Source: an uncultured Bacteroidota bacterium (GTDB lineage Bacteria; Bacteroidota; Bacteroidia; Flavobacteriales; Flavobacteriaceae). Taken from it: a stretch of 64,000 bases of DNA. Both the position numbers and the translations under genes were made by a program. Shown piece after piece: positions 16,142 to 24,398 of this stretch. Under the pieces are notes generated by a model. The model was not told the origin of the DNA and made no database searches. It saw only the letters and a program-made list of their open reading frames with translations. Position 1 is the first letter of the stretch, and each line of letters begins with the position of its first letter. The DNA lies in NCBI GenBank assembly GCA_902546725.1, contig CACCLB010000010.1, positions 1 to 64,000 on the forward strand, written 5' to 3'.

Positions 16142-18201
16142 TCACCTCTTTTTTTAGAGTAATAGTCGTGTATCTTCCACTGCGATCGGATTTCCTCCTC
16201 ACCGTTTTTCACAAATACATTTTGCTCTTGTCCATTGATTTTACGAGCCTTGACATTGTCGTTCCAAGCAATTTCAAAAACATCTTGAATGTCCTGTTTT
16301 AAAATACTGTCGTATATAGGAACTGCAACCTCTACTCTATTTTCAATATTTCTTGTCATAAAATCTGCAGAAGAAAGGTAAACCTTTGAATCTCCTGCAT
16401 TTTCAAACATATAAATTCTTGGATGCTCTAGATACTTATCTACAATACTGATGACTTCAATATTTTCACTCATTCCTTTTACTCCAGGAATCAGACAGCA
16501 AATCCCTCGTACAATCATTTGTATAGGAACACCCTGACAACTTGCGTCATAGAGTTTTTCAATCATTTTAAAATTGGTAATTGCATTGAGCTTTAATCGA
16601 ATCCCACTTGGTAGGCCAGCCTTGTGATTTTCAATTTCTTGATTGATCATGCGCACTACAGTATTGTGAGTGTAATGCGGAGAGACTATCAGATGCTTGT
16701 ACTTTTTAAGTTTGTAATGAACTTGTAAAAAGTTAAAAACTTTATTTACCTCTTTAAGAATCTTTTGATTGGAGGTTAGCAAAGTGTAATCGGTATAAAT
16801 TTTTGCAGTGTCCTCATTAAAATTACCCGTACTGATAAAACCGTAACGCTTTTTCTTACCATTTACATTTTTTTCAATCACTCCTATCTTAGAATGCACT
16901 TTTAAACCCGGTATTCCGAAAATTAGATGGACGCCAGCAGCTTCCATTTGTTCAGCATAGGTAATGTTGTTTGTTTCATCAAAACGAGCTTGCAGTTCAA
17001 TTTGAACCAAAACCTTTTTACCATTTTTCACTGCATTAATCAGTGCGCTTGCTACGTTTGATAATTTAGAAAGACGATAAATTGTGATTTTAATAGTTGT
17101 GACTTCTGGATCCAATGCCGCCTCTCTAAGAAACTTGATCAGATATGAAAAACTGTGGTAGGGAGTGTACAATAAAAAATCCCGTTTGTCTACAGCTTTA
17201 ATAATACTTTTCTCAAGAGACAAACCAGGGATAGGTACCGGATCGACCTTGCTGTATTGCAAATTGGAGTTTTTAAACTGAGGGAAATTCATATAATCCC
17301 TGCGATGATGGTAGCGGCCTCCAGGAATCAAACTATCATTGCTATCCATACCTAAAATTTGCTTGACAACTTCTAGGGTATCTTCGGCAATTTCTTTGTC
17401 AAACACCATACGAACCGGTTCAGCTAAAATTCGCTCTCTTACACTTTCCACAATTTTATTGATATAACTCTTGGAAACATCCCCTTCCATATCCAATTCT
17501 GCATCACGAGTTACCTTAATCATATGTGCAGAAATTGAAGTAAAATCAAAGAAATTAAAAATTAAATCAAAATGATAGCGAATCAAGTCGTCCAAAAATA
17601 TCACATATTGCTTTTCACCCAATTGGGGTAAAACAATAAAGCGATCCAAATCTTTTGGGATTTCAATCAGTGCAAACTTGGTTTTTGAAGTTTCACCATT
17701 TTCGAACGATAATTTAACCGCTAAAAAGGCTTGATTGTCAGAAAAATCCTGGCTTTCTTTATCGGAAATCATGATAGTCATAAGGGCAGGACTCACTTTT
17801 TGTATAAAATATTCTTTTAAAAAAGCTTTGTGCTCCTCTAATACCTGATTTTCATTGACAAGATAGATCTGCTCTTTTTCTAATTCCTTTTCAATTCCAC
17901 TGAGGATTTGAACACTTTCTTTTTGCTGTTCGATTACTTTTTGAGTAATCATTTTCAACAATTCAGTAGCATTTTCACCTCCAAAAATCTTTTTCCCTGT
18001 TTTTTCAGATTGTGCAATTCGCTGAACAGTAGCATAACGAACCTGAAAAAATTCATCCAAGTTATTCGAAAAAATCCCGATAAAACGCAATCGATCTAAC
18101 AATGGTACATTTTGATGCGCTGCCTCTTGGAGAACTCGGGCATTAAAATCTAACCAACTCATTTCTCTATTTATAAATCGCGGCTGCTTTGCTTTACTCA
18201 T
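16138..18201 (-). CDS. ppk1: Polyphosphate kinase 1
   Basis: PPK1 reversibly transfers the ATP gamma-phosphate onto polyphosphate. The N domain has REMSWLDFNARVLQEA, and the head domain ERILAEPVRMVFD. Two phospholipase-D-like catalytic domains follow: the autophosphorylated histidine is in GIPGLKVHSKIGVIE (near residue 435, the same position as in E. coli), and GFISTGNFNEDTAKIYTD and YLEHPRIYMFENAGDSKVY mark later active-site segments. The length of 687 residues is standard. It overlaps ppx by 4 bases downstream and sixA by 4 bases upstream. Confidence 0.97.
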   Translation of the reverse strand: MSKAKQPRFINREMSWLDFNARVLQEAAHQNVPLLDRLRFIGIFSNNLDEFFQVRYATVQRIAQSEKTGKKIFGGENATELLKMITQKVIEQQKESVQILSGIEKELEKEQIYLVNENQVLEEHKAFLKEYFIQKVSPALMTIMISDKESQDFSDNQAFLAVKLSFENGETSKTKFALIEIPKDLDRFIVLPQLGEKQYVIFLDDLIRYHFDLIFNFFDFTSISAHMIKVTRDAELDMEGDVSKSYINKIVESVRERILAEPVRMVFDKEIAEDTLEVVKQILGMDSNDSLIPGGRYHHRRDYMNFPQFKNSNLQYSKVDPVPIPGLSLEKSIIKAVDKRDFLLYTPYHSFSYLIKFLREAALDPEVTTIKITIYRLSKLSNVASALINAVKNGKKVLVQIELQARFDETNNITYAEQMEAAGVHLIFGIPGLKVHSKIGVIEKNVNGKKKRYGFISTGNFNEDTAKIYTDYTLLTSNQKILKEVNKVFNFLQVHYKLKKYKHLIVSPHYTHNTVVRMINQEIENHKAGLPSGIRLKLNAITNFKMIEKLYDASCQGVPIQMIVRGICCLIPGVKGMSENIEVISIVDKYLEHPRIYMFENAGDSKVYLSSADFMTRNIENRVEVAVPIYDSILKQDIQDVFEIAWNDNVKARKINGQEQNVFVKNGEEEIRSQWKIHDYYSKKRGE

Positions 18202-18683
18202 TTCAAAATATCTTTAGGAAGTCCGATTCGTGCCTGACCCTTATCAATAAGATTCCACTGGTTTTGTTCAAACTGAATTTGAGCCCAAGCGGCAGTAGGT
18301 AGGTGATCCAAGTTGGTTGTCGACAAAGTACTTACTGCATAGGTAAATGCAGGGTTGTGTCCAACACAAATAACTTTGGAATAGTGATCGGGTAAAGATT
18401 TTATGAAATTAATTAATTGTGAAACTTCAAAAGTATAAAGCTGTTCTCTCAAATTGAGAAACTCAAAAGGCATTTGGACTTCGTGCATTATAATACAAGC
18501 TGTATGCATCGCCCTATTAGCTGGACTTGAAAACACTACTTCAAAGCTTTTAAAAAGCTCAGAAGAGGCTGTTGCCATTCTTTTTATTCTATTGACTCCT
18601 CCTTCAGTAAGGCTTCTATTTCGATCCTCGACTAAAGATTCCCAAGATGATTTTGCATGTCGTAAAAGGAGTAATTCTTTCAT
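18198..18683 (-). CDS. sixA: SixA-type phosphohistidine phosphatase
   Basis: This is a small histidine-phosphatase-superfamily protein. The catalytic LLLRHAKSSWE motif is at residue 5-15 and the second catalytic histidine lies in VICVGHNPAFTY near residue 105. At 161 residues it is the SixA-like size; E. coli SixA acts on phosphohistidine of phosphorelay or PTS proteins. Here it is embedded by a 4-base overlap directly upstream of ppk1, whose catalytic intermediate is also a phosphohistidine. A role in polyphosphate control is therefore possible but is inference from position only. Confidence 0.85.
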   Translation of the reverse strand: MKELLLLRHAKSSWESLVEDRNRSLTEGGVNRIKRMATASSELFKSFEVVFSSPANRAMHTACIIMHEVQMPFEFLNLREQLYTFEVSQLINFIKSLPDHYSKVICVGHNPAFTYAVSTLSTTNLDHLPTAAWAQIQFEQNQWNLIDKGQARIGLPKDILK

Positions 18684-18685
18684 TC

Positions 18686-19333
18686 TTAGGGTGCTAAACG
18701 TTCAATACTCCAAAAGCTACCCTGCCATTGGCAGCGGATACGGTCGTGTAAACGATTAGGCCGTCCCTGCCAAAATTCAATACATTTTGGTATTATAACA
18801 TAACCTCCCCAGTGTGATGGACGATCGACAGCTTTATCTTGATATTCTATCTCTAAAGCCACTAATTTGGCTTCTAAAATAGAGCGGTCTGTAATGACCT
18901 TGCTCTGCTCTGAAACTATAGCACCCAACTGACTTCCTTTTGGACGACTTTTAAAATAATCATCCGAGGTTGAGGCTTCCAACCGTTCAGCCACACCCTT
19001 GACAATGACTTGACGTTCCAAGGCAGGCCAGAAAAAGCTGAGTCCTACTTTGCCGTGATGAGCTATGGAAAGACCTTTTTCACTTTGGTAGTTGGTGTAA
19101 AACACAAAACCTTGTTCCGTCAACGCCTTGAGTAAAACGACTCGCGCCTTGGGAAAGTCATCCAAACCAAGAGTGGCAAGCATCATCGCATTTGCTTCCT
19201 CAATTTCTGGATGGTGGTCTGCTTCATCAAACCAAGTCCTAAAAAACTGCAAGGGATCATTGGTAATGTCCTCTGCTGTCAACTCATTCTTGGTATAACT
19301 TTTTCGGAGATGTCCTAGGTCTTTTTCTTTCAT
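18686..19333 (-). CDS. pdxH: Pyridoxine/pyridoxamine 5'-phosphate oxidase
   Basis: PdxH is an FMN enzyme that oxidises PNP or PMP to pyridoxal 5'-phosphate. The N-terminal LGHLRKSYTKNELTAED is typical. FMN-contact segments ARVVLLKALTEQGFVFYTNYQSEKG and LSFFWPALERQVIVKG lie in the middle, and the C-terminal EFWQGRPNRLHDRIRC motif binds substrate phosphate. The length of 215 residues is normal. It sits two bases upstream of sixA in the same direction; 28 bases separate it from rnz. Confidence 0.97.
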   Translation of the reverse strand: MKEKDLGHLRKSYTKNELTAEDITNDPLQFFRTWFDEADHHPEIEEANAMMLATLGLDDFPKARVVLLKALTEQGFVFYTNYQSEKGLSIAHHGKVGLSFFWPALERQVIVKGVAERLEASTSDDYFKSRPKGSQLGAIVSEQSKVITDRSILEAKLVALEIEYQDKAVDRPSHWGGYVIIPKCIEFWQGRPNRLHDRIRCQWQGSFWSIERLAP

Positions 19334-19361
19334 TGGAAGTGCAATTTACAACCCATTTAAC

Positions 19362-20270
19362 TTATATGGAATAGCTTTTTAAATCTTCAGATAAAATTAC
19401 GTTTTCAAAAATTGGAGAAGCTTCCTCAATAAATTCATTTTTATCGCTGTAGCGATTCGAATAATGCCCTAAAATTAATTGTTTTACTCCCGCTTTATTC
19501 GCTATTATCGCTGCTTCTTTTGCAGTACTGTGCTTTGTCTTTGCTGCTAATTCTTTATGCTGTTCTAAAAAGGTTGACTCATGATACAACACATCGACTC
19601 CCTTAATTCGCTGAACCAGCGCTTCATTATAGGCCGTATCACTACAAAAGGCATATCTTTTGGGCACTTCAGGAGGAAGTGTTAATTGACTATTTGTAAA
19701 TGTCTTCCCATCCTCCAAACTTATGTCCTTACCTTCTTGTAATTGGGCAAAATGAAAGGGCTTTAACTCCAAGCCATTAATTGCTTCCGAATCGATTTTT
19801 CTCGTACTGGACTTGGTAGTAAAAAGAAATCCATTTGCATATACTCTATGGTCAAGGGGTAGTGTACTTACACTAATATTTTCGTCTTCGTAAAGGGATA
19901 CAGCTTCTTTAGCCTCAAGCTCAATAAAGCGGAGCTCGTAATCAGTCCATGACTTTGCCAGTTTCAGTTGGAGGGTAATGATCTCTTTAATCCCTTTTGG
20001 TCCGTAGACTGTTAGGGGAGCAGTTCTTCCTAAAAGACGGAATGTACTAATCAATCCTATGAGTCCATAGAAGTGATCTCCGTGTAAATGGGAAATAAAA
20101 ATATGTTGCACTCGTGAAAACTTAATCTTTGATTTTCTCAATTGCATTTGGGTACCTTCTCCACAGTCAATTAAAAATAAATTACCTTTTACCTCTAGGA
20201 GTTGGGAAGTGGTGTGCTTATTTTCTCTTGGTGTAGCTGAATGACATCCTAAAATAGTGAGTTTCATCAT
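19362..20270 (-). CDS. rnz: Ribonuclease Z
   Basis: RNase Z is a zinc-dependent beta-lactamase-fold endonuclease that trims tRNA 3' ends. The metal motif HLHGDHFYGLIGL lies near residue 60-72; further ligands are in LPLDHRVYANG, in FCSDTAYNEAL and in LILGHYSNRY. The N-terminal LTILGCHSATPRENKHTTSQ is typical, and 302 residues is the standard short form. Two adjacent ATG codons (20270 and 20267) are both possible starts. It lies two bases after the small hypothetical gene and belongs to the pyrR-pyrB series. Confidence 0.96.
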   Translation of the reverse strand: MMKLTILGCHSATPRENKHTTSQLLEVKGNLFLIDCGEGTQMQLRKSKIKFSRVQHIFISHLHGDHFYGLIGLISTFRLLGRTAPLTVYGPKGIKEIITLQLKLAKSWTDYELRFIELEAKEAVSLYEDENISVSTLPLDHRVYANGFLFTTKSSTRKIDSEAINGLELKPFHFAQLQEGKDISLEDGKTFTNSQLTLPPEVPKRYAFCSDTAYNEALVQRIKGVDVLYHESTFLEQHKELAAKTKHSTAKEAAIIANKAGVKQLILGHYSNRYSDKNEFIEEASPIFENVILSEDLKSYSI

Positions 20271-20272
20271 CT

Positions 20273-20587
20273 TTAAAAGCCTAAATCACGTTGCATTCTT
20301 TCAAAAGAAATAAAATCTTGTGCTTCTTCTCGAGTGGGAACTACATTCCAATTCATAGCCAAACTATCTAGGTCTGATTTTGAAACCAACACTACCAAGG
20401 TCCTGCCCTTGGACTCAATCATAGCTTTTATATTCTCCAAATCAGCTAAGTCTAAAAGGCTGTTCGTGCAATCAATTATCAAATCAAACGCTTGGTCTCC
20501 ACTGAGATACTCCATACAAGCATTTTTCTCTTGATCGAGTTGTTCTGCTGTCACATTTCCGATCTCATTATCGTCTACGTGAATCAT
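20273..20587 (-). CDS. Small hypothetical alpha/beta protein in the pyr-rnz operon
   Basis: I do not recognise a characterised family. The 104-residue acidic protein has alternating strands and helices (FDLIIDCTNSLLDLADLEN, then IESKGRTLVVLVSKSDLD), a pattern reminiscent of STAS-like or small Rossmann domains. There is no signal peptide or membrane segment. It overlaps the pyrB stop by 4 bases and precedes rnz by two, so it is translated as part of the operon. A similar small protein commonly precedes rnz in flavobacteria as far as I recall. Confidence 0.8.
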   Translation of the reverse strand: MIHVDDNEIGNVTAEQLDQEKNACMEYLSGDQAFDLIIDCTNSLLDLADLENIKAMIESKGRTLVVLVSKSDLDSLAMNWNVVPTREEAQDFISFERMQRDLGF

Positions 20588-21522
20588 GCTATTGGAATAT
20601 TGAGTTTGGAAGCTAGCAAATAAATTATAGCCATACGAATAGCAACTCCATTTTCCACTTGGTCTAAGATGATGGCGTGGTCTGAATCGGCAACTTCACT
20701 ACTAATCTCAACCCCCCTATTGATAGGTCCTGGATGTAAGATTACTATCTCTTTACGCAGCGGTTTAATACGTTCACTCGTCAATCCAAAGTTTTGGCTA
20801 TATTCTCTGGTTGAAGGAAAATAATTCAAATCCATTCTTTCGTTTTGAACCCTTAACATATTGACAGCATCACACCATTTCAATGTTTGAGAAAAGTCTG
20901 TAGAAACCTTAATTCCTAAAGACTCTATATGTTTCGGAAGCAAGGATTTTGGTGCACATACCTGCACTTCAGCATTCAGCATTTTAAGCGCATAAATATT
21001 TGATAAAGCTACCCTTGAGTGCAAAATATCCCCTACTATAGCGATTCTCTTGCCTGAAAGGTTGCCAAACTTCTCTTGCAGAGAAAAAGCATCTAATAGA
21101 GCTTGTGAGGGATGCTCATGAGTTCCATCCCCAGCATTGATGATACAAGAATCGACACGTTTAGATAAAAAGTGTGCAGCTCCTGGGTGAGGGTGACGTA
21201 TAACGACCATATCCACCTTCATCGCTAGGATATTGTTTACTGTGTCTACTAGGGTTTCCCCTTTTTTGACAGAAGATTGATTGGCTGAAAAATTGAGTAC
21301 ATCAGCACTCAGTCTTTTTTCTGCCAGTTCAAAAGACAGTTTGGTACGGGTACTGTTTTCGAAGAATAAATTAGCAATAGTGATGTCCCTTAAGCTGGGT
21401 ACTTTTTTGATTGGTCTATTGATTACCTCTTTAAAATGCTTGGCTGTTTCAAAAATCAAATGTAAGTCTTCCTCCTGAAGGTATTTTATTCCCAAAAGAT
21501 GTGAAACACTTAATGCTTTCAT
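20584..21522 (-). CDS. pyrB: Aspartate carbamoyltransferase catalytic subunit
   Basis: PyrB joins carbamoyl phosphate and aspartate, the first committed pyrimidine step. The carbamoyl-phosphate motif FFENSTRTKLSFELA lies near residue 52 and the second phosphate site THEHPSQALLDAF near residue 135. The HPGPINRGVEI motif near residue 262 completes the aspartate site. The usual STRTR motif reads STRTK here. At 312 residues the length is normal. No pyrI regulatory subunit gene is present. The start overlaps pyrR by 4 bases and the stop overlaps the next gene by 4. Confidence 0.97.
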   Translation of the reverse strand: MKALSVSHLLGIKYLQEEDLHLIFETAKHFKEVINRPIKKVPSLRDITIANLFFENSTRTKLSFELAEKRLSADVLNFSANQSSVKKGETLVDTVNNILAMKVDMVVIRHPHPGAAHFLSKRVDSCIINAGDGTHEHPSQALLDAFSLQEKFGNLSGKRIAIVGDILHSRVALSNIYALKMLNAEVQVCAPKSLLPKHIESLGIKVSTDFSQTLKWCDAVNMLRVQNERMDLNYFPSTREYSQNFGLTSERIKPLRKEIVILHPGPINRGVEISSEVADSDHAIILDQVENGVAIRMAIIYLLASKLNIPIA

Positions 21523-22061
21523 TCGAGGTGTTTTTCTAGGTAAACGGTATTTTCTGTTTCTTTTTCAGACCATACAACTTTTACTTTATCCCCTTGTAGC
21601 GCGTCAATTTGAGCTCCGAGATAATCCGGTTGTATAGGCAAATGTCTGCTGAATCGCCTATCTACTAGAACCAATAGCTCAATTGATTTTGGTCTGCCAT
21701 AAGTATCAATTGCGGTTAATGCTGATCGTATACTCCTTCCGGTAAACAGTACGTCATCTATCAAGACCACATCTTTTCCCTCTACAGATTGATTCATCAC
21801 TGTAGCGTTAGCGTTTAATGGGCGCTCACTACGTCTAAAATCATCTCGGAAAAAGGTAGTGTCTAATTTACCTATTTTAGGCTGGTCTATACCTGACTTG
21901 ATTAACAATTCAACTAAGCGGTCGAGTAATAAAGTTCCTCTGGGTTGCAATCCTACGAGTACAGCATTTGAAAAATCACCGTGTCGTTCTATCAGTTGAT
22001 AACAAAGCCGGTTTAGAATGATGTTAATCTTTTTATCGCTAAGTAGCACTTTTGGCTTCAT
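21519..22061 (-). CDS. pyrR: PyrR, uracil phosphoribosyltransferase / pyr operon regulator
   Basis: PyrR-family proteins bind PRPP and have uracil phosphoribosyltransferase activity; in Firmicutes they also control pyr operon attenuation by binding mRNA. The PRPP loop is VVLIDDVLFTGRSIRSAL near residue 95-112. VGLQPRGTLLLDRL and FFRDDFRRSE are further family blocks, and the length of 180 is standard. It heads the minus-strand operon with pyrB. Its likely promoter lies so close that no leader exists in which classical PyrR attenuation could work. Confidence 0.93.
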   Translation of the reverse strand: MKPKVLLSDKKINIILNRLCYQLIERHGDFSNAVLVGLQPRGTLLLDRLVELLIKSGIDQPKIGKLDTTFFRDDFRRSERPLNANATVMNQSVEGKDVVLIDDVLFTGRSIRSALTAIDTYGRPKSIELLVLVDRRFSRHLPIQPDYLGAQIDALQGDKVKVVWSEKETENTVYLEKHLE

Positions 22062-22077
22062 CTTCTGAATAATGGTA

Positions 22078-22085
22078 CAAAAATA
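22078..22085 (-). promoter_or_regulatory. Candidate -7 element for pyrR operon
   Basis: On the minus strand TATTTTTG fits TAnnTTTG, 16 bases before the pyrR ATG and downstream of the rpsA terminator. No clear -33 TTTG is present. A start here would give a leader of roughly a dozen bases. Confidence 0.4.
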
Positions 22086-22101
22086 GGTGTTTCTGCACGA
22101 T

Positions 22102-22130
22102 AAAAAAAACCCTCCAAAAGGAGGGTTTTA
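22102..22130 (-). terminator. Intrinsic terminator after rpsA
   Basis: Minus-strand reading gives AAAACCCTCC, loop TTTT, GGAGGGTTTT and then further T residues: a strong stem with a T tract 28 bases after the rpsA stop. It also separates rpsA from the pyrR operon. Confidence 0.9.
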
Positions 22131-22157
22131 ATTCAATAAGCCGGAAAAAGAATATAA

Positions 22158-24233
22158 TTATTCGTTATCCATTTGCTCTTTTAAATTCGCTAAGGCGTCT
22201 AAATCTCCAAGAGTTGCTTTGTCTGCATTAGAAGCAGCTACTTTTTTAGTAGCACGCTTTACATTTTTCATCTCTTGTTCTCTAAAGGTTACAGTATGAG
22301 AAGCAACAACTCTTTTGAATTCTTTTGAAAATTCAATGATTTTAAATTCTGCTTCTTCCCCCTTCTTGAGTTTATTCCCGTCTTCTTTTTCAAGATGACG
22401 TGATGGAACAAATGCAACTATATCATCATTAAAGTGAATGGTAGCACCTTTATCAACGATTTCAGTGATTGCAACTGTATGAGTTGAATCGACTGCAAAC
22501 TCCTTTTCGTATTTATCCCAAGGATTATCCATGGTTTGTTTGTGACCTAAACTCAGTTTACGACCTTCCACATCCAATTCAAGAACAATTACATCGATTT
22601 TATCTCCTAGGGTTAAAACCTCAGAAGGGTGTTTTACTTTCTTAGTCCAAGATAGGTCAGAAATATAAACCAAACCATCAATACCTTCTTCCAGTTCTAT
22701 AAAGACTCCAAAGTTGGTAAAATTTCTTACCAGTCCAGAATGCTTAGACCCGATTGGGTATTTTGATGTAATATCTGTCCATGGGTCTGGTGTAATCTGC
22801 TTGATCCCGAGTGACATTTTTCTAGACTCACGATCCAAGGTTAAAATTATAGCTTCAACCTCATCACCTACATTGACAAAATCTTGAGCAGATCTTAAGT
22901 GTGTTGACCAAGACATTTCAGATACGTGTATCAATCCTTCAACACCCTCTTCAATTTCAACAAAAGCACCGTAATCAGCGATTACAACAACTTTTCCTTT
23001 AACCTTGTCTCCTTCTTTAAGAGTCTCTGATAGTTGATCCCATGGGTGAGCACTCAATTGCTTGAGACCCAGTTGAATCCTTGATTTATTGTCGTCAAAG
23101 TCGAGTATTACAACATTTAACTTCTGATCCAATTCTAGAATTTCACTTGGGTGATTGATACGGCTCCAAGAGAGGTCGGTAATGTGGATTAATCCATCTA
23201 CCCCTCCAAGGTCAATAAATACGCCGTAAGAAGTGATGTTTTTAACAGTTCCTTCGAGTACTTGTCCTTTTTCAAGCTGACCAATAATTTCTTTTTTCTG
23301 TTCTTCAATATCAGCTTCAATCAATGCTTTGTGAGAAACTACAACGTTTTTAAATTCGTGGTTGATTTTAACCACTTTGAATTCCATTGTTTTGTTAACG
23401 TATTGATCGTAATCACGAATTGGTTTAACATCAATTTGAGAACCTGGTAAGAAGGCTTCGATACCGAAAACATCGACTATCATTCCTCCTTTAGTTCTAC
23501 ATTTTACAAATCCACTTACGATTTCTCCATTGTCGTGGGCATTATTTACTCGATCCCAAGCTTTAATGACACGTGCTTTTCTGTGAGATAAAACCAGTTG
23601 GCCGGTTCTGTCCTCTCGCATGTCAACAATAACCTCAACCTTATCCCCTACTTTTAAATCAGGGTTGTAACGGAATTCGTTAAGTGAGATTACCCCTTCT
23701 GACTTGGCGTTAATGTCAATGATCGCCTCGCGGTCGGTCATGTAAACAACCTCTCCTTCGATGACGTCATCATCTGCGGTATCTACAAAGTTATCTTTTA
23801 CTAATTTTTCAAATTCATCCAATTGCTTGTCTTCAATAACATCAATTCCTTCTTGATAATTGTACCAGTTAAAGTTGGATAAAAATTCAGCTTGTGCTGC
23901 TGCTGTATCTTGAGCAGAAGGCTTGTTGTCGTCTTTTACTGCAATATCTTCAGTTGTATCTGCTACTTGAACTTCAGCTACAGCCTCGGTTGCTTCAAAA
24001 CTTACTTCTTCTTTTGGAGCTTCTACTTTTTCCTTTTTAGGAGATGCTTTTTTGGTAGCTGTCTTTTTCGCAGCTTCTTTTTTAGGAGCAGCTTTTGTAG
24101 CTTTAGCAGTAGTCTCTTTTTTTGCAGTAGTCTTTTTGGGAGCAGCTTTTTTTGCAGTTGCTTTTTTTGCTGCGGGTTTCTTGGTTTCAGCGCTTTCTTC
24201 GGCAGCTGATTTTTCGGTTGGTTTTTTGGCCAT
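22158..24233 (-). CDS. rpsA: 30S ribosomal protein S1 with a histone H1-like N-terminal extension
   Basis: S1 is the mRNA-binding ribosomal protein used in initiation. Six S1 RNA-binding repeats are readable, beginning at GDVIEGEVVYMTDREAI (near residue 158), GEIVSGFVKCRTKGG, GQVLEGTVKNITSYG, GDKVKGKVVVIADYG, GSKHSGLVRNFTNFG and DSTHTVAITEIVDKG. Ahead of them, residues 1-70 are a Lys/Ala/Pro-rich tail (repeats such as AAPKKTTAKKE, KKAAPKK) like histone H1 or bacterial H1 mimics, followed by an acidic stretch to about residue 110. This makes 691 residues against about 557 in E. coli. A good promoter leaves a leader of about 105 bases, room for the autogenous control known for rpsA in other bacteria. 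Confidence 0.96.
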   Translation of the reverse strand: MAKKPTEKSAAEESAETKKPAAKKATAKKAAPKKTTAKKETTAKATKAAPKKEAAKKTATKKASPKKEKVEAPKEEVSFEATEAVAEVQVADTTEDIAVKDDNKPSAQDTAAAQAEFLSNFNWYNYQEGIDVIEDKQLDEFEKLVKDNFVDTADDDVIEGEVVYMTDREAIIDINAKSEGVISLNEFRYNPDLKVGDKVEVIVDMREDRTGQLVLSHRKARVIKAWDRVNNAHDNGEIVSGFVKCRTKGGMIVDVFGIEAFLPGSQIDVKPIRDYDQYVNKTMEFKVVKINHEFKNVVVSHKALIEADIEEQKKEIIGQLEKGQVLEGTVKNITSYGVFIDLGGVDGLIHITDLSWSRINHPSEILELDQKLNVVILDFDDNKSRIQLGLKQLSAHPWDQLSETLKEGDKVKGKVVVIADYGAFVEIEEGVEGLIHVSEMSWSTHLRSAQDFVNVGDEVEAIILTLDRESRKMSLGIKQITPDPWTDITSKYPIGSKHSGLVRNFTNFGVFIELEEGIDGLVYISDLSWTKKVKHPSEVLTLGDKIDVIVLELDVEGRKLSLGHKQTMDNPWDKYEKEFAVDSTHTVAITEIVDKGATIHFNDDIVAFVPSRHLEKEDGNKLKKGEEAEFKIIEFSKEFKRVVASHTVTFREQEMKNVKRATKKVAASNADKATLGDLDALANLKEQMDNE

Positions 24234-24342
24234 TTCCGAGGGTTTTGTATTCTGTAAAAGGGAAAACCTTAGTTGCGATTACAGAAGCTGTTATCGTGAT
24301 TTATCTATTGCTTTTCGGTTTTTCCTACCAACAAAAAGCTTG

Positions 24343-24373
24343 CAAATATACCTCTAATGGCTTGATAAACAAA
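24343..24373 (-). promoter_or_regulatory. Promoter for rpsA
   Basis: On the minus strand TTTG (24370-24373), a 19-base spacer and TATATTTG (24343-24350) match the Bacteroidota promoter pattern. The likely start near 24338 leaves about 105 bases of untranslated leader before the rpsA ATG. Confidence 0.6.
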
Positions 24374-24398
24374 TATTTTATCTGTTTTTTATCAATGC

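Noticed and set aside
22102-22130. Possible PyrR attenuator
   Set aside because: The hairpin has its T tract in the rpsA direction after the rpsA stop and lies upstream of the likely pyrR promoter.
23892-24357. Several Cys/Phe/Val-rich open frames on the plus strand
   Set aside because: They are the antisense of the Lys/Ala codons of the rpsA basic tail and have no independent signal.
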